NCBI RefSeq assembly: GCF_025345615.1
Contig: NZ_JAODWD010000001.1
Span: 124,001 to 188,000 of the forward strand
DNA length: 64,000 nucleotides
Direction: 5' to 3'
Origin: Mycobacterium deserti
Lineage (GTDB): Bacteria; Actinomycetota; Actinomycetes; Mycobacteriales; Mycobacteriaceae
This document shows positions 29,869 to 39,382 of this stretch, in pieces (the first letter of the stretch is position 1; every line of letters starts with the position of its first letter). The position numbers were made by a program, and so were the translations under genes. The notes under the pieces are model-generated. The model did not search any database. It was not told the origin of the DNA and saw only the letters and a program-made list of their open reading frames with translations.

Positions 29869-30821
29869 CTCGGCGGGCGGAACGGCTCTGCCGTGCGCTC
29901 CATGCCGGCCGCTCGACCCTTGCCCGCGATCACCAGCGCCATCTTGCGGCTGGCCTCGTCGATCATCTCGTCGCCGAGCATCACCGCCCCCCGCGCGCCG
30001 CCCGCCTGCGAGGTGTGCCACTCGTAGGCCTCGAGGATCAACTCCGCATGGTCGTAGTCGGCCTGCCTCGGACTGAACACCTCGTTGCCCGCGGCGATCT
30101 GATCCGGATGCAGCACCCACTTGCCGTCATAGCCCAACGCGGCCGACCGCCCCGCAACCCTGCGGAACGCCTCGACGTCGCGCACCTTCAGGAACGGCCC
30201 GTCGATCGCCAGGACGCCGTGTGCCCGCGCTGCCACCAGGATCCGCATCAACACGTGGTGGTGCGCGTCGCCGACGTCGTAGCCCTCGGGCTGTTCACCG
30301 ACTTCGAGAGTGCGCATGTTGAGGCTCGCCGCCATGTCGGCTGGTCCAAGCACGAGCGCCTGCACCCGCGGGGCGGTGGCGATCGCGTCGACGTTTGTCA
30401 AGCCCTGGGCGTTCTCGATCTGTGCCTCAATACCGATGCGGCCCAGGGGCAATCCGTGCGTCGCCTCAACCTGGCTCAGCAGCATATCGAGCGCGTGGAT
30501 GTGGGTGGCGTCACTCACCTTGGGCAGTACCACGATGTCTAGCGACGCGCCCGCGGTCGACACCACTTCGATGACGTCGGCGTAGGTCCACGGCGTCGTC
30601 CAGTCGTTGACGCGCACACCCAGAAGCTGTCCTGCCCAGCCCGGCTCGGCGAGTGCGGTCGCCACCCGTGTTCGGGCCTCGGCCTTGGCATCCGGGGCGA
30701 CGGCATCCTCGAGATCGAGGAACACCTCGTCAGCGGGCAGCGCCTTGGCCTTTTCGATCATCTTGGTGCTGCTGCCGGGAACCGAAAGGATCGTTCTGCG
30801 GGGTCGATACCGGTTTTCCAC
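29865..30821 (-). CDS. CitE-like lyase (HpcH/HpaI aldolase family)
   Basis: 318 residues from the GTG at 30821; an in-frame GTG at 30845 would add 8 unconserved residues and start 2 bp from the divergent gene. The motifs are 'RRTILSVPGSSTKMIEKA', 'DEVFLDLEDAVAPDAKAEAR' with metal-binding acids, 'VVLPKVSDA', 'GIEAQIENAQGLTNVDAI', 'ALVLGPADMAASL' and 'KWVLHPDQIAAGN'. These are the Mg-dependent aldolase/lyase motifs of malyl-CoA, methylmalyl-CoA and citramalyl-CoA lyases. No citrate lyase alpha or gamma subunit is nearby, so a CoA-ester lyase or thioesterase is more likely than citrate lyase. I do not recall it in this position in M. tuberculosis. Confidence 0.85.
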   Translation of the reverse strand: MENRYRPRRTILSVPGSSTKMIEKAKALPADEVFLDLEDAVAPDAKAEARTRVATALAEPGWAGQLLGVRVNDWTTPWTYADVIEVVSTAGASLDIVVLPKVSDATHIHALDMLLSQVEATHGLPLGRIGIEAQIENAQGLTNVDAIATAPRVQALVLGPADMAASLNMRTLEVGEQPEGYDVGDAHHHVLMRILVAARAHGVLAIDGPFLKVRDVEAFRRVAGRSAALGYDGKWVLHPDQIAAGNEVFSPRQADYDHAELILEAYEWHTSQAGGARGAVMLGDEMIDEASRKMALVIAGKGRAAGMERTAEPFRPPS

Positions 30822-30847
30822 AACCACACTCTCTACTCTTGACACTC

Positions 30848-32140
30848 ATGGCGGCGGTGAACCGGGTGTACGCGGCACGACTCGCGGGAATGGTGGTGCT
30901 CGGCCCCGACGGCGAGTCGATGGGCCGTGTGCGCGATGTGGTGATCAGCATCAGCATTGTGCGTCAGCAGCCCCGGGTGCTTGGCCTCGTCGTCGAATTG
31001 CTGACCCGCCGAAGGATTTTCGTTCCGATTCTGCGGGTGACGGCGATCGAACCGGGCTCGGTGACGTTGGCGACCGGCAGCGTGTCGATGCGTCGCTTCG
31101 CGCAACGCCCGGGTGAGGTCCTGGTGCTGGGCCAGGTGATCGAAACGCGGGTCCGTGTCGATGATCCCGATCTGCCGCAGCTGAGCGGAATCGAGGTCAT
31201 AGTCGCCGATCTCGGCATCGAGCAGACCCGCACCCGCGACTGGATGGTCACCCGCGTCGCGGTGCGTTCGCAGCGCAGGCTCCGGCGCAGCAACGTTCAC
31301 GTCGTGGAGTGGCAGCATGTGCACGGGCTGACGCCGTCGGGACTGGCGATGCCCGATCAGGGGGTCGCCCAGTTGCTCGACCTGTTCGAGGGCCAGCGCG
31401 CCGTCGAGGTGGCCGACGCGATCCGTGAACTGCCGGCCAAGCGCCGCTTCGAAGTCGTCAACGCGCTCGACGACGAGCGGCTGGCCGATGTGCTCCAGGA
31501 ACTGTCCGAGGACGACCAGTTCGACGTGCTGCAGCAACTGAAGGCCGAACGCGCCGCCGATGTGCTCGAGGCGATGGATCCCGACGACGCGGCCGACCTG
31601 CTGGGGTCCATGGCGCCGTCGGACGCCGAGCAGTTCCTGCGCCGAATGGACCCCGAGGACTCCAAGGACGTGCGACGGCTGCTGTCGCACTCGCCCGACA
31701 CCGCGGGCGGCCTGATGACCTCCGAGCCCGTCGTCCTGGCGCCGGACACCACGGTCGCCGAGGCGCTGGCCAGGGTCCGCGATCCCGACCTGACGCCCGC
31801 GCTGGCGTCGCTGGTGTTCGTGGTGCGACCCCCCACCGCGACTCCCACCGGCCAGTACCTGGGTTGCGTTCACCTGCAGCGGCTGCTGCGGGAACCGCCC
31901 GCCGAGCTCGTCGGCGGGATCATGGACACCGACCTGCCGAACTTGACGCCGGAGGATTCGCTGGCGGCCGTCACCCGGTACTTCGCCGCCTACAACCTGG
32001 TGTGCGGGGCCGTCGTCGACGACGAGAACCACCTGCTGGGCGCGGTCTCGGTCGACGACGTCCTCGACCATCTGCTGCCCGAGGACTGGCGCGAAAGCAT
32101 GGAGGAGCCGCAACTGTCGACCGCCGAGGGAGCCACATGA
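30848..32140 (+). CDS. MgtE N-domain and CBS-pair protein without a transport domain
   Basis: 430 residues. A PRC-barrel-like N-terminal part (about residues 1-150: 'RLAGMVVLGPDGESMGRVRDV') is followed by an MgtE intracellular N domain with the superhelical repeats 'ALDDERLADVLQELSEDDQF', 'LEAMDPDDAADLLGSMAPSD' and 'RRMDPEDSKDVRRLL'. A CBS pair comes next ('DTAGGLMTSEPVVLAP', 'ENHLLGAVSVDDVLDHLLP'). In full MgtE a five-helix Mg2+ channel follows; here there is none. It looks like a cytosolic Mg/nucleotide sensor. The next gene, a small DUF1003 membrane protein, overlaps it by ATGA and may supply the membrane partner. TACTCT (30834-30839) is 8 nt upstream. Confidence 0.85.
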   Translation: MAAVNRVYAARLAGMVVLGPDGESMGRVRDVVISISIVRQQPRVLGLVVELLTRRRIFVPILRVTAIEPGSVTLATGSVSMRRFAQRPGEVLVLGQVIETRVRVDDPDLPQLSGIEVIVADLGIEQTRTRDWMVTRVAVRSQRRLRRSNVHVVEWQHVHGLTPSGLAMPDQGVAQLLDLFEGQRAVEVADAIRELPAKRRFEVVNALDDERLADVLQELSEDDQFDVLQQLKAERAADVLEAMDPDDAADLLGSMAPSDAEQFLRRMDPEDSKDVRRLLSHSPDTAGGLMTSEPVVLAPDTTVAEALARVRDPDLTPALASLVFVVRPPTATPTGQYLGCVHLQRLLREPPAELVGGIMDTDLPNLTPEDSLAAVTRYFAAYNLVCGAVVDDENHLLGAVSVDDVLDHLLPEDWRESMEEPQLSTAEGAT

Positions 32141-32679
32141 CCGAGCCGTCGCCCCGCGGGCGGCTGGACACCCCGCTGCCCTCCCGCCGGATCAGCTTCA
32201 ACTACGACCCCGAGGCCGTCGGCCGGTTCAGTGAGAGGATCGCCCGCTTCCTCGGCACCGGGCGCTATCTGGCGGTCCAGACGATGCTGGTGATCGTCTG
32301 GATCGCGCTGAACCTGTTCGCGGTCAGCCTGCGGTGGGACCCGTATCCGTTCATCCTGCTCAACCTGGCGTTCTCCACGCAGGCCGCGTACGCGGCGCCG
32401 TTGATCCTGCTGGCGCAGAACCGCCAGGAGAACCGCGACCGGGTGTCGCTCGACGAGGACCGCCGCCGGGCGCTGCAGACCAAGGCCGACACCGAATACC
32501 TGGCACGCGAGCTGGCGGCACTGCGTCTGGCCGTCGGCGAAGTAACCACCCGCGACTACCTGCGCAGAGAACTCGAGGAGATCCGCGAGATGCTCGCGGC
32601 GCTGCAGGAATCGCGTTCGGAAGCCGATCCCGAGGGCAAAGTCGACATTCCGGAACGCCGGTCCAAGAAATCGGGGTGA
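32137..32679 (+). CDS. DUF1003 membrane protein
   Basis: 180 residues. After a basic N-terminus, 'SERIARFLGTGRYLAVQTML' leads into two TM helices joined by 'RWDPYPFILLNLAFSTQAAY'. The segment 'APLILLAQNRQENRDR' is highly characteristic of DUF1003. The C-terminal half (about 90-170) is a charged helical region with coiled-coil potential ('LARELAALRLAVGEVTTRDY'). Members are unexplained; the ATGA overlap with the MgtE-N/CBS gene argues for a joint function, perhaps in cation homeostasis, which is inference. Confidence 0.85.
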   Translation: MTEPSPRGRLDTPLPSRRISFNYDPEAVGRFSERIARFLGTGRYLAVQTMLVIVWIALNLFAVSLRWDPYPFILLNLAFSTQAAYAAPLILLAQNRQENRDRVSLDEDRRRALQTKADTEYLARELAALRLAVGEVTTRDYLRRELEEIREMLAALQESRSEADPEGKVDIPERRSKKSG

Positions 32680-32767
32680 AACAGCATGTGGCATTGCTGT
32701 AACGCGCGGGTTCCGGAGTATGTATGGTGACTTGGTTCACAGGCCATCGCGAACTTAGGACGGTTGA

Positions 32768-34180
32768 GTGCACATAGGGGGAGGAGCCGCCCTCGAGGCA
32801 GCGCGACGCCAGGTGGGGCGAGCCGTGCGCAAAGCCACCTCGTCGGCTCCTCGTGTCCGAAGTGCCATCTCGGTCCCGAGCAGCCGCGGCGCTTTCGGCG
32901 TCGCGGTCATCGTTCCGATCATCCTGGCCGGCGCCGTCGGTGCGTCGGCTCCCGGCGCATCGGTCCACGACGCGGCGGTGACACCGCTGGCTGCTGTCCA
33001 GCCGTCACCGGGCAGCCGCGAAGGCGCTTCGGTGGTGGCCGTCACCAAGACGCCGTCGCCGATTCACATCGCGGCCTCCATGGTCTCCTCTCCCGCCCCG
33101 GCCGCGATGGTCAATTCGCCTGGCACGCTTCGTATTCCGGGGATGGCACTGTCGGCCTACCGGAACGCCGAGCGCATGATGGCCTCGGCCTACCCCGGGT
33201 GCGGCGTGAGCTGGAACCTGCTCGCGGGCATCGGGCGCATCGAGTCGATGCACGCCAACGGCGGCGCCACCGACGCGCGTGGCACTCCGGTGCGGCCGAT
33301 TTACGGACCCGCGCTGGACGGCACGCTGCCCGGCAACGAGATCATCGTGCAGAACCGCACGGCCGAACGCGTCACCTACGCCAGGGCGATGGGCCCCATG
33401 CAGTTCCTGCCCGGCACGTGGTCGCGCTACGCGTCGGACGGCGACGGTGACGGCAAGGCCGACGTGCAGAACCTGTTCGACTCGACTCTTGCCGCGGCCC
33501 GGTACCTGTGCAGCGGCAACATGAACCTGCGCGACCAGTCTCATGTGATGGCCGCGATCCTGCGCTACAACAACTCGATGGCCTACGCCCGCAACGTGCT
33601 GGGCTGGGCGGCCGCCTACGCCACGGGCGTCGTGCCGATGGACCTGCCACCGATCACCGGATCGGTGCCCACGCTCGACGAGTCCGGCGATGTGCACCTC
33701 ACCGAGCTCACCCAATACCAGGGCCTCGGCCCCGGGCTGCCGCTGAACGCACTCGGCCTGCCGGCCAACGATCCGTTGGCGATGTTGCCGATGCTCGAGC
33801 GCGACTCCGTCGCCAGCCAGATCGGCGTGCCCGGCCAGCGACTCGGACCGCTACCGGGGCCCGCCCCGGGTCCGCAGGCACCGCCGAACACACCGGCCCA
33901 GCCGGAGCCGTGGCGTCCGCCGTGGTTGCCCCCGGAGCCGCAACCTCAGTGCGCGGTGTTCTGCATTCAGGATCAGCCCGCGCCGCCGCTGCAACCCGCG
34001 TCGGGGGCACCGCCCGTCGCGCAGCCGCTGGCTCCCCAGGCCCCTGGCCCGGCGGCCCCCGGCCTGCCCGGTCCGCCGCCGGCCGCAGCACCCGCGGCCG
34101 CACCCGAGCCGGTTCCCGCACCCGGGGCAGCGCCCCCGCCCCCGCCGGCGCCCGGACCGCCGCCGGGGCCCGTCGGTTAA
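32768..34180 (+). CDS. Exported lytic transglycosylase, SLT/MltB-like, with Pro-rich tail
   Basis: 470 residues from GTG. The N-terminus is basic followed by a hydrophobic segment near residue 45-60 ('FGVAVIVPIILAGAVGAS'), a signal anchor. Residues 125-310 form the catalytic domain: 'WNLLAGIGRIESMHANGG' with the catalytic Glu, 'GPMQFLPGTWSRYASDGDGD' and 'AARYLCSG'. This is the pattern of membrane-bound murein transglycosylase B-like enzymes that cleave the glycan strand. The last 130 residues are Pro/Ala-rich and low complexity, possibly spanning the wall. M. tuberculosis has a homologue beside mrp. Confidence 0.87.
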   Translation: MHIGGGAALEAARRQVGRAVRKATSSAPRVRSAISVPSSRGAFGVAVIVPIILAGAVGASAPGASVHDAAVTPLAAVQPSPGSREGASVVAVTKTPSPIHIAASMVSSPAPAAMVNSPGTLRIPGMALSAYRNAERMMASAYPGCGVSWNLLAGIGRIESMHANGGATDARGTPVRPIYGPALDGTLPGNEIIVQNRTAERVTYARAMGPMQFLPGTWSRYASDGDGDGKADVQNLFDSTLAAARYLCSGNMNLRDQSHVMAAILRYNNSMAYARNVLGWAAAYATGVVPMDLPPITGSVPTLDESGDVHLTELTQYQGLGPGLPLNALGLPANDPLAMLPMLERDSVASQIGVPGQRLGPLPGPAPGPQAPPNTPAQPEPWRPPWLPPEPQPQCAVFCIQDQPAPPLQPASGAPPVAQPLAPQAPGPAAPGLPGPPPAAAPAAAPEPVPAPGAAPPPPPAPGPPPGPVG

Positions 34181-34200
34181 GGACACCCGTTCAGTCGGCT

Positions 34201-34206
34201 TAGACT
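34201..34206 (+). promoter_or_regulatory. mrp: -10 hexamer TAGACT for mrp
   Basis: TAGACT ends 5 nt before the GTG at 34212 and 8 nt before the next ATG at 34215. Either could be the first codon of a leaderless mRNA. Confidence 0.5.
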
Positions 34207-34211
34207 CGACG

Positions 34212-35348
34212 GTGATGTCCTCTCCTGAGCTGGCCGCGGTTCGCGCCGCCCTCGCCAAAGTGATCGACCCCGAGTTGCGCAGGCCGATCACCGAACTCGG
34301 CATGGTCAAGAACGTCACCGTTGCCGACGGTGGCGCCGTGCACGTCGAGGTGTACCTGACCACCTCGGTATGCCCGAAGAAGAGCGAGATCTCCGAGAGC
34401 GTCAGCCGCGCGGTCGCCGACGTGCCCGGCACCGGCGCCGTCACCGTCGAGCTCGACGTGATGAGCGACGAACAGCGCACCGAGCTGCGCAAGCAGCTGC
34501 GGGGTGATTCCCGCGAGCCCGTCATCCCGTTCGCCCAGCCCGGGTCGCTGACCAGGGTGTACGCCGTTGCATCGGGCAAGGGCGGGGTCGGCAAGTCCAG
34601 CGTCACGGTCAACCTCGCAGCGGCCATGGCCGCGCGCGGACTGTCCGTCGGCGTGCTCGACGCCGACATCTACGGCCATTCCGTGCCCCGCATGATGGGC
34701 ACCACCGACCGGCCCACCCAGGTCGAGTCGATGATCGTCCCACCCGTCGCCCACGACGTGCGGGTGATCTCGATCGCGATGTTCACCCAGGGCAACACCC
34801 CGGTGGTGTGGCGCGGCCCGATGCTGCACCGCGCGCTGCAGCAGTTCCTGGCCGACGTCTACTGGGGCGATCTGGACGTGCTGCTGCTCGACCTGCCGCC
34901 CGGCACCGGAGACATTGCGATATCGGTCGCCCAGCTCATCCCCGGCGCCGACATCCTCGTGGTGACGACACCGCAGCTGGCCGCAGCCGAGGTCGCCGAA
35001 CGGGCCGGCGCGATCGCCCTGCAGACCAAGCAGCGCATCGCCGGTGTGGTGGAGAACATGTCCGGGCTTCTGCTGCCCGACGGCAGCACCATGCACCTGT
35101 TCGGCGAAGGTGGCGGCAAGCAGGTCGCCGCGAGTCTGTCGCGCTCCGTCGGCGCCGATGTGCCGCTGCTGGGCCAGGTTCCGATCGACCCGGCGCTGGT
35201 GGCCGCGGGTGATTCCGGGGTTCCCCTGGTGCTGTCCGCGCCGGATTCCGCGGCGGGCAAGGAGTTGCGCAGCATCGCCGACGCGCTGTCGAGCCGCAAG
35301 CGCGGGCTGGCAGGCATGTCGCTGGGTCTGGACCCCGCAGGCCGATAA
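34212..35348 (+). CDS. mrp: Mrp/NBP35 (ApbC) iron-sulfur carrier P-loop ATPase
   Basis: 378 residues. The N-terminal MIP18 domain (about 1-95) shows 'VIDPELRRPITELGMVKNV' and 'TTSVCPKKSEI'. The C-terminal P-loop domain shows the deviant Walker A 'ASGKGGVGKSSVTVNLA', 'LDADIYGHSVPRM' and 'DLPPGTGDIAISVAQLIP'. Family members bind and transfer Fe-S clusters. The CxxC pair of many Mrp proteins near the C-terminus is not evident, only 'GVVENMSGLLLPDGSTMHLF', as in other mycobacterial Mrp. It sits between two cell-wall enzymes with its own promoter. Confidence 0.93.
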   Translation: MMSSPELAAVRAALAKVIDPELRRPITELGMVKNVTVADGGAVHVEVYLTTSVCPKKSEISESVSRAVADVPGTGAVTVELDVMSDEQRTELRKQLRGDSREPVIPFAQPGSLTRVYAVASGKGGVGKSSVTVNLAAAMAARGLSVGVLDADIYGHSVPRMMGTTDRPTQVESMIVPPVAHDVRVISIAMFTQGNTPVVWRGPMLHRALQQFLADVYWGDLDVLLLDLPPGTGDIAISVAQLIPGADILVVTTPQLAAAEVAERAGAIALQTKQRIAGVVENMSGLLLPDGSTMHLFGEGGGKQVAASLSRSVGADVPLLGQVPIDPALVAAGDSGVPLVLSAPDSAAGKELRSIADALSSRKRGLAGMSLGLDPAGR

Positions 35349-35398
35349 CCGTCCGATTACCGAATACGAAGATCCCCCCGCCTTGTCACACGCGACGA

Positions 35399-35404
35399 TA
35401 AAGT
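35399..35404 (+). promoter_or_regulatory. -10 hexamer TAAAGT, leaderless start
   Basis: TAAAGT ends 7 nt before the GTG at 35412. The alternative in-frame GTG at 35403 lies inside the hexamer, so 35412 is preferred as the start. Confidence 0.55.
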
Positions 35405-35411
35405 GCCATTC

Positions 35412-36047
35412 GTGGGGAAGGCATTGTTAGCCAACGGCCGCGGGCGATGGTTGGCACTTGCCGTCTCGATCTTGGTTTCTGCCGGCCTGTTCTACGCCCA
35501 AACCGCCGCACCACCGGTTGCTAGTCCCCCACCTGCTCCGTCCGGCCAACCGGTGGTCCCCGGCCCACCGCCGCCCGGCAGTCCGCCGCCCGCGGCCGCG
35601 CTGATGGCGGCGAGCGCCCCCGTTGCCACCACCGCCACGCCGTTCGAGCTGCCGCCCGGTCTGGCGCCGGAGGGCGGCCTACAGGTCAACACGATCCGGG
35701 TCGCGCGTGCCATCAGCGTGCTGTTCCCCGAGATCACCACCATCGGGGGCTACCGGCAGGATCCGTTGCGGTGGCACCCCGAAGGCCTGGCGATCGACGT
35801 GATGATCCCGAACCACGGCTCGGAAGAGGGCATCGAGCTCGGCAACCAGATCGCCGGGATGGCGTTGGCGAACGCCAAGCGGTGGGGCGTCATCCACGTG
35901 ATCTGGCGTCAGGGCTTCTATCCCGGTGTCGGCGCACCGAGTTGGACTGCGGACTACGGCAACGAGACCGCCAACCACTTCGACCACATCCACATCGCCA
36001 CCACCGGCGGCGGCTACCCGACCGGATCTGAGAAGTACTTCATCTGA
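35412..36047 (+). CDS. Secreted M15-like peptidase-fold protein
   Basis: 211 residues. The signal sequence 'WLALAVSILVSAGLFYAQTA' is followed by a Pro-rich linker of about 50 residues, then a domain with 'GGYRQDPLRWHPEGLAIDVM' and 'GNETANHFDHIHIATTGGG'. The H-x3-G-x-x-x-D and D-H-I-H arrangement is that of zinc M15 (VanY-like) D,D- or L,D-peptidases. The rest is shorter than classical VanY, and the family is sometimes called ARB_07466-like. It may trim peptidoglycan stems, or keep the fold without activity. Neighbours include a transglycosylase two genes upstream. Confidence 0.75.
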   Translation: MGKALLANGRGRWLALAVSILVSAGLFYAQTAAPPVASPPPAPSGQPVVPGPPPPGSPPPAAALMAASAPVATTATPFELPPGLAPEGGLQVNTIRVARAISVLFPEITTIGGYRQDPLRWHPEGLAIDVMIPNHGSEEGIELGNQIAGMALANAKRWGVIHVIWRQGFYPGVGAPSWTADYGNETANHFDHIHIATTGGGYPTGSEKYFI

Positions 36048-36063
36048 CGACGCGGCGGCAGCA

Positions 36064-36441
36064 TCAGGTGGCGTCGGAGTCGAAAGGCGTTGTGACCGGG
36101 GCTTGTTCGGGCTTGACGGGCGTCGGCGGCGGTGCGCTGACCGGCTTGTCGAACTTGCCGGTGAACACCGAGTCGTCGCCGTCGAGCAGATGCTTGGTGA
36201 GCGCGGCGCGCGGCGTCATACCCCGCAGCTTGTTCAACTCACTCAACGGCTGCCGCAGATCATCGAACTCCGGGCCGAGATCCTCACGCAGCTGGCTGGT
36301 GGCGCCGCTGATGTAGTCGCGCGCCTGCCGCAGCGCGCTCGACGTCCAGCGGATCGCGCCGGGCAGCCGTTCCGGCCCCAGGATCACCAGACCGGCGACC
36401 ACCAGGATCAGCATCTCGCCCCAGCCGATGTTGGCGAACAT
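36064..36441 (-). CDS. tatB: Twin-arginine translocase subunit TatB
   Basis: 125 residues. The single N-terminal helix '[20 protein letters not shown]' contains the Glu and the hinge 'GPERLP' typical of TatB. An amphipathic helix ('[18 protein letters not shown]') and a charged, Pro-rich tail follow. It works with TatA and TatC to export folded proteins. The start is 3 nt after the htrA stop and it belongs to the sigE-rseA-htrA-tatB run, the order known from M. tuberculosis. Confidence 0.94.
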   Translation of the reverse strand: MFANIGWGEMLILVVAGLVILGPERLPGAIRWTSSALRQARDYISGATSQLREDLGPEFDDLRQPLSELNKLRGMTPRAALTKHLLDGDDSVFTGKFDKPVSAPPPTPVKPEQAPVTTPFDSDAT

Positions 36442-36444
36442 CGG

Positions 36445-37944
<1,500 letters not shown>

Positions 37945-38340
37945 CTACCGACGTTTACGTCGCGATCGCGTGCTGCCGTCAGCTAACTGCGGCGGAGCAG
38001 GCTCGTCGGGAACGTCCTGCGGGGAGTGGTGCGGGATCTGCGACAACATGCCGAGCAACGAGCTGGGCACGACGATCGGGCATGAATCCCGCAACGCGGC
38101 TCGTGCCTGCCGCTGAGCCTCGACCTCCGTCGCGCACTGCGCGCACAGCGACAAGTGGTGCGCGGCGCGCAGGTGAGCGTTCATCCGCAGCTCGCCGTCG
38201 ACGAACGCGGCGATCGCCTCGGTGGACAGGTGCTCGGTCGAGCCGAACTGACGCGGACCGACCGGTTCACCACTCTGGGAGGCGAACTGAGCGGGCAGCC
38301 AGGAGAATGCGCGACGGAACACATGTCCCGGGTCGACCAT
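37945..38340 (-). CDS. rseA: Anti-sigma-E factor RseA
   Basis: 131 residues from the ATG at 38340; GGAAGGAG sits 7 nt upstream. A GTG at 38343 is possible. The conserved start 'GHVFRRAFSWLPAQFASQSG' is followed by 'TEAIAAFVDGELRMNAHLRA' and the zinc-binding anti-sigma (ZAS) signature H-x3-C-x2-C in 'HHLSLCAQCATEVEA'. It should bind SigE under reducing, unstressed conditions and release it on oxidation or phosphorylation-triggered proteolysis, as shown for M. tuberculosis. The tail is Pro/Arg-rich and variable. It lies 88 bp downstream of sigE. Confidence 0.93.
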   Translation of the reverse strand: MVDPGHVFRRAFSWLPAQFASQSGEPVGPRQFGSTEHLSTEAIAAFVDGELRMNAHLRAAHHLSLCAQCATEVEAQRQARAALRDSCPIVVPSSLLGMLSQIPHHSPQDVPDEPAPPQLADGSTRSRRKRR

Positions 38341-38428
38341 CACCCAGCTCCTTCCCGCTTGGCGGCGTCGTGACCGACGCGCTGACTCGAATGTAGCGCG
38401 GCACGGCTCGCCGAACACGCGCGATCTG

Positions 38429-39208
38429 TCAGGCTGACCGAGCTGCGTCACGAACCGACCCGTCGCCGTGGCGTGCCAGGTAGTCCCGCAGGGCCTGTCG
38501 GCCGCGGTGGATGCGGCTGCGCACAGTGCCCAGCTTCACGCCCAACGTGGCGCCGATCTCCTCGTAGGACAACCCTTCGATGTCACACAGCACGACGGCG
38601 GCGCGGAACTCAGGGGGCAGCGAGTCGAGTGCGGCCTGCAGGTCGGGGCCAAGCCGCGAATCGTGGTAGATCTGCTCGGGGTTCGGGTCCTCGGCGGGCA
38701 CCCGGTCGTAGTCCTCAGGCAGGGCCTCCATCCGGATGCGGCTGCGCCGACGGACCATGTCGAGGAACAAGTTGGTCGTGATGCGGTGCAACCAACCCTC
38801 GAAGGTGCCGGGCTGGTAGTTCTGCACCGAGCGGAAGACGCGGATGAACGTCTCCTGCGTCAGGTCCTCGGCGTCGTGCTGGTTCCCCGACAGGCGATAG
38901 GCCAGCCGGTAGACGCGGTCGGCGTGCTGGCGCACCAACTCGTCCCACGACGGCATCGTCGCCACGTCGCCGGTGGCGTCGAACACCGCGGTGCCGATCA
39001 GTTCGTCGGACGGCTCAACCCACTCCCCGTCGGTGTACTGCTCGAGATGTGCCATCGAGGCAGGGGCAGTCGGTGCTGCAGGGGCGCTTGAAGTGGTCGT
39101 CAGATCCTCCTGGTGACAGCCGTCATGACGGATCGACGGCTCGATATCGGCGGAAACATGAAAATCCGCATGGTTATTCCGCGAGTGCCAGCGTGCGCCG
39201 TCGTCCAT
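38429..39208 (-). CDS. sigE: ECF sigma factor SigE
   Basis: 259 residues. Region 2 is '[20 protein letters not shown]' through '[20 protein letters not shown]' and '[20 protein letters not shown]'. Region 4 is '[20 protein letters not shown]' through '[20 protein letters not shown]'. The middle is nearly invariant in mycobacterial SigE, while the first 60 residues and the last 15 vary. Alternative starts are therefore plausible, for example an in-frame ATG at 39055; M. tuberculosis sigE is known to use several. It controls the response to envelope stress, detergent and heat. The 174-bp divergent region to the methyltransferase holds a direct repeat and a nested palindrome. Confidence 0.96.
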   Translation of the reverse strand: MDDGARWHSRNNHADFHVSADIEPSIRHDGCHQEDLTTTSSAPAAPTAPASMAHLEQYTDGEWVEPSDELIGTAVFDATGDVATMPSWDELVRQHADRVYRLAYRLSGNQHDAEDLTQETFIRVFRSVQNYQPGTFEGWLHRITTNLFLDMVRRRSRIRMEALPEDYDRVPAEDPNPEQIYHDSRLGPDLQAALDSLPPEFRAAVVLCDIEGLSYEEIGATLGVKLGTVRSRIHRGRQALRDYLARHGDGSVRDAARSA

Positions 39209-39252
39209 GCGGATACCGTCTCCGACCGTGGTGTGGTTGGCATATGAGCAAA

Positions 39253-39268
39253 CTGAACATTTCCTGAG
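39253..39268 (-). promoter_or_regulatory. Direct repeat upstream of sigE (MprA-box-like)
   Basis: Plus-strand CTGAAC at 39253 and CTGAG at 39264 are 11 bp apart; on the sigE strand this reads CTCAGGAAATGTTCAG. sigE is a known target of the MprA response regulator, whose site is described as loosely conserved direct repeats. The same pattern occurs at 48841-48856. Confidence 0.4.
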
Positions 39269-39305
39269 AAAGATTGCTACCCATTTTCGACCTGGGATAA
39301 CCGGC

Positions 39306-39351
39306 CGCCGCGACGCTCAAATCCGCATGTCACGCCGGGCGTGTCGCGGCG
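39306..39351. repeat. Nested inverted repeat in sigE/methyltransferase divergent region
   Basis: Outer arms CGCCGCGAC (39306-39314) and GTCGCGGCG (39343-39351) enclose the palindrome CACGCC-G-GGCGTG (39331-39343, touching the right arm). It lies just upstream of the -10 of the methyltransferase gene and could be an operator or an RNA hairpin. Confidence 0.45.
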
Positions 39352-39370
39352 CGGGCATTCTGGCGTAGCT

Positions 39371-39376
39371 TACGCT
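39371..39376 (+). promoter_or_regulatory. -10 hexamer TACGCT, leaderless start
   Basis: TACGCT ends 6 nt before the ATG at 39383, selecting that ATG over the upstream in-frame one at 39341. Confidence 0.55.
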
Positions 39377-39382
39377 GCGGGC

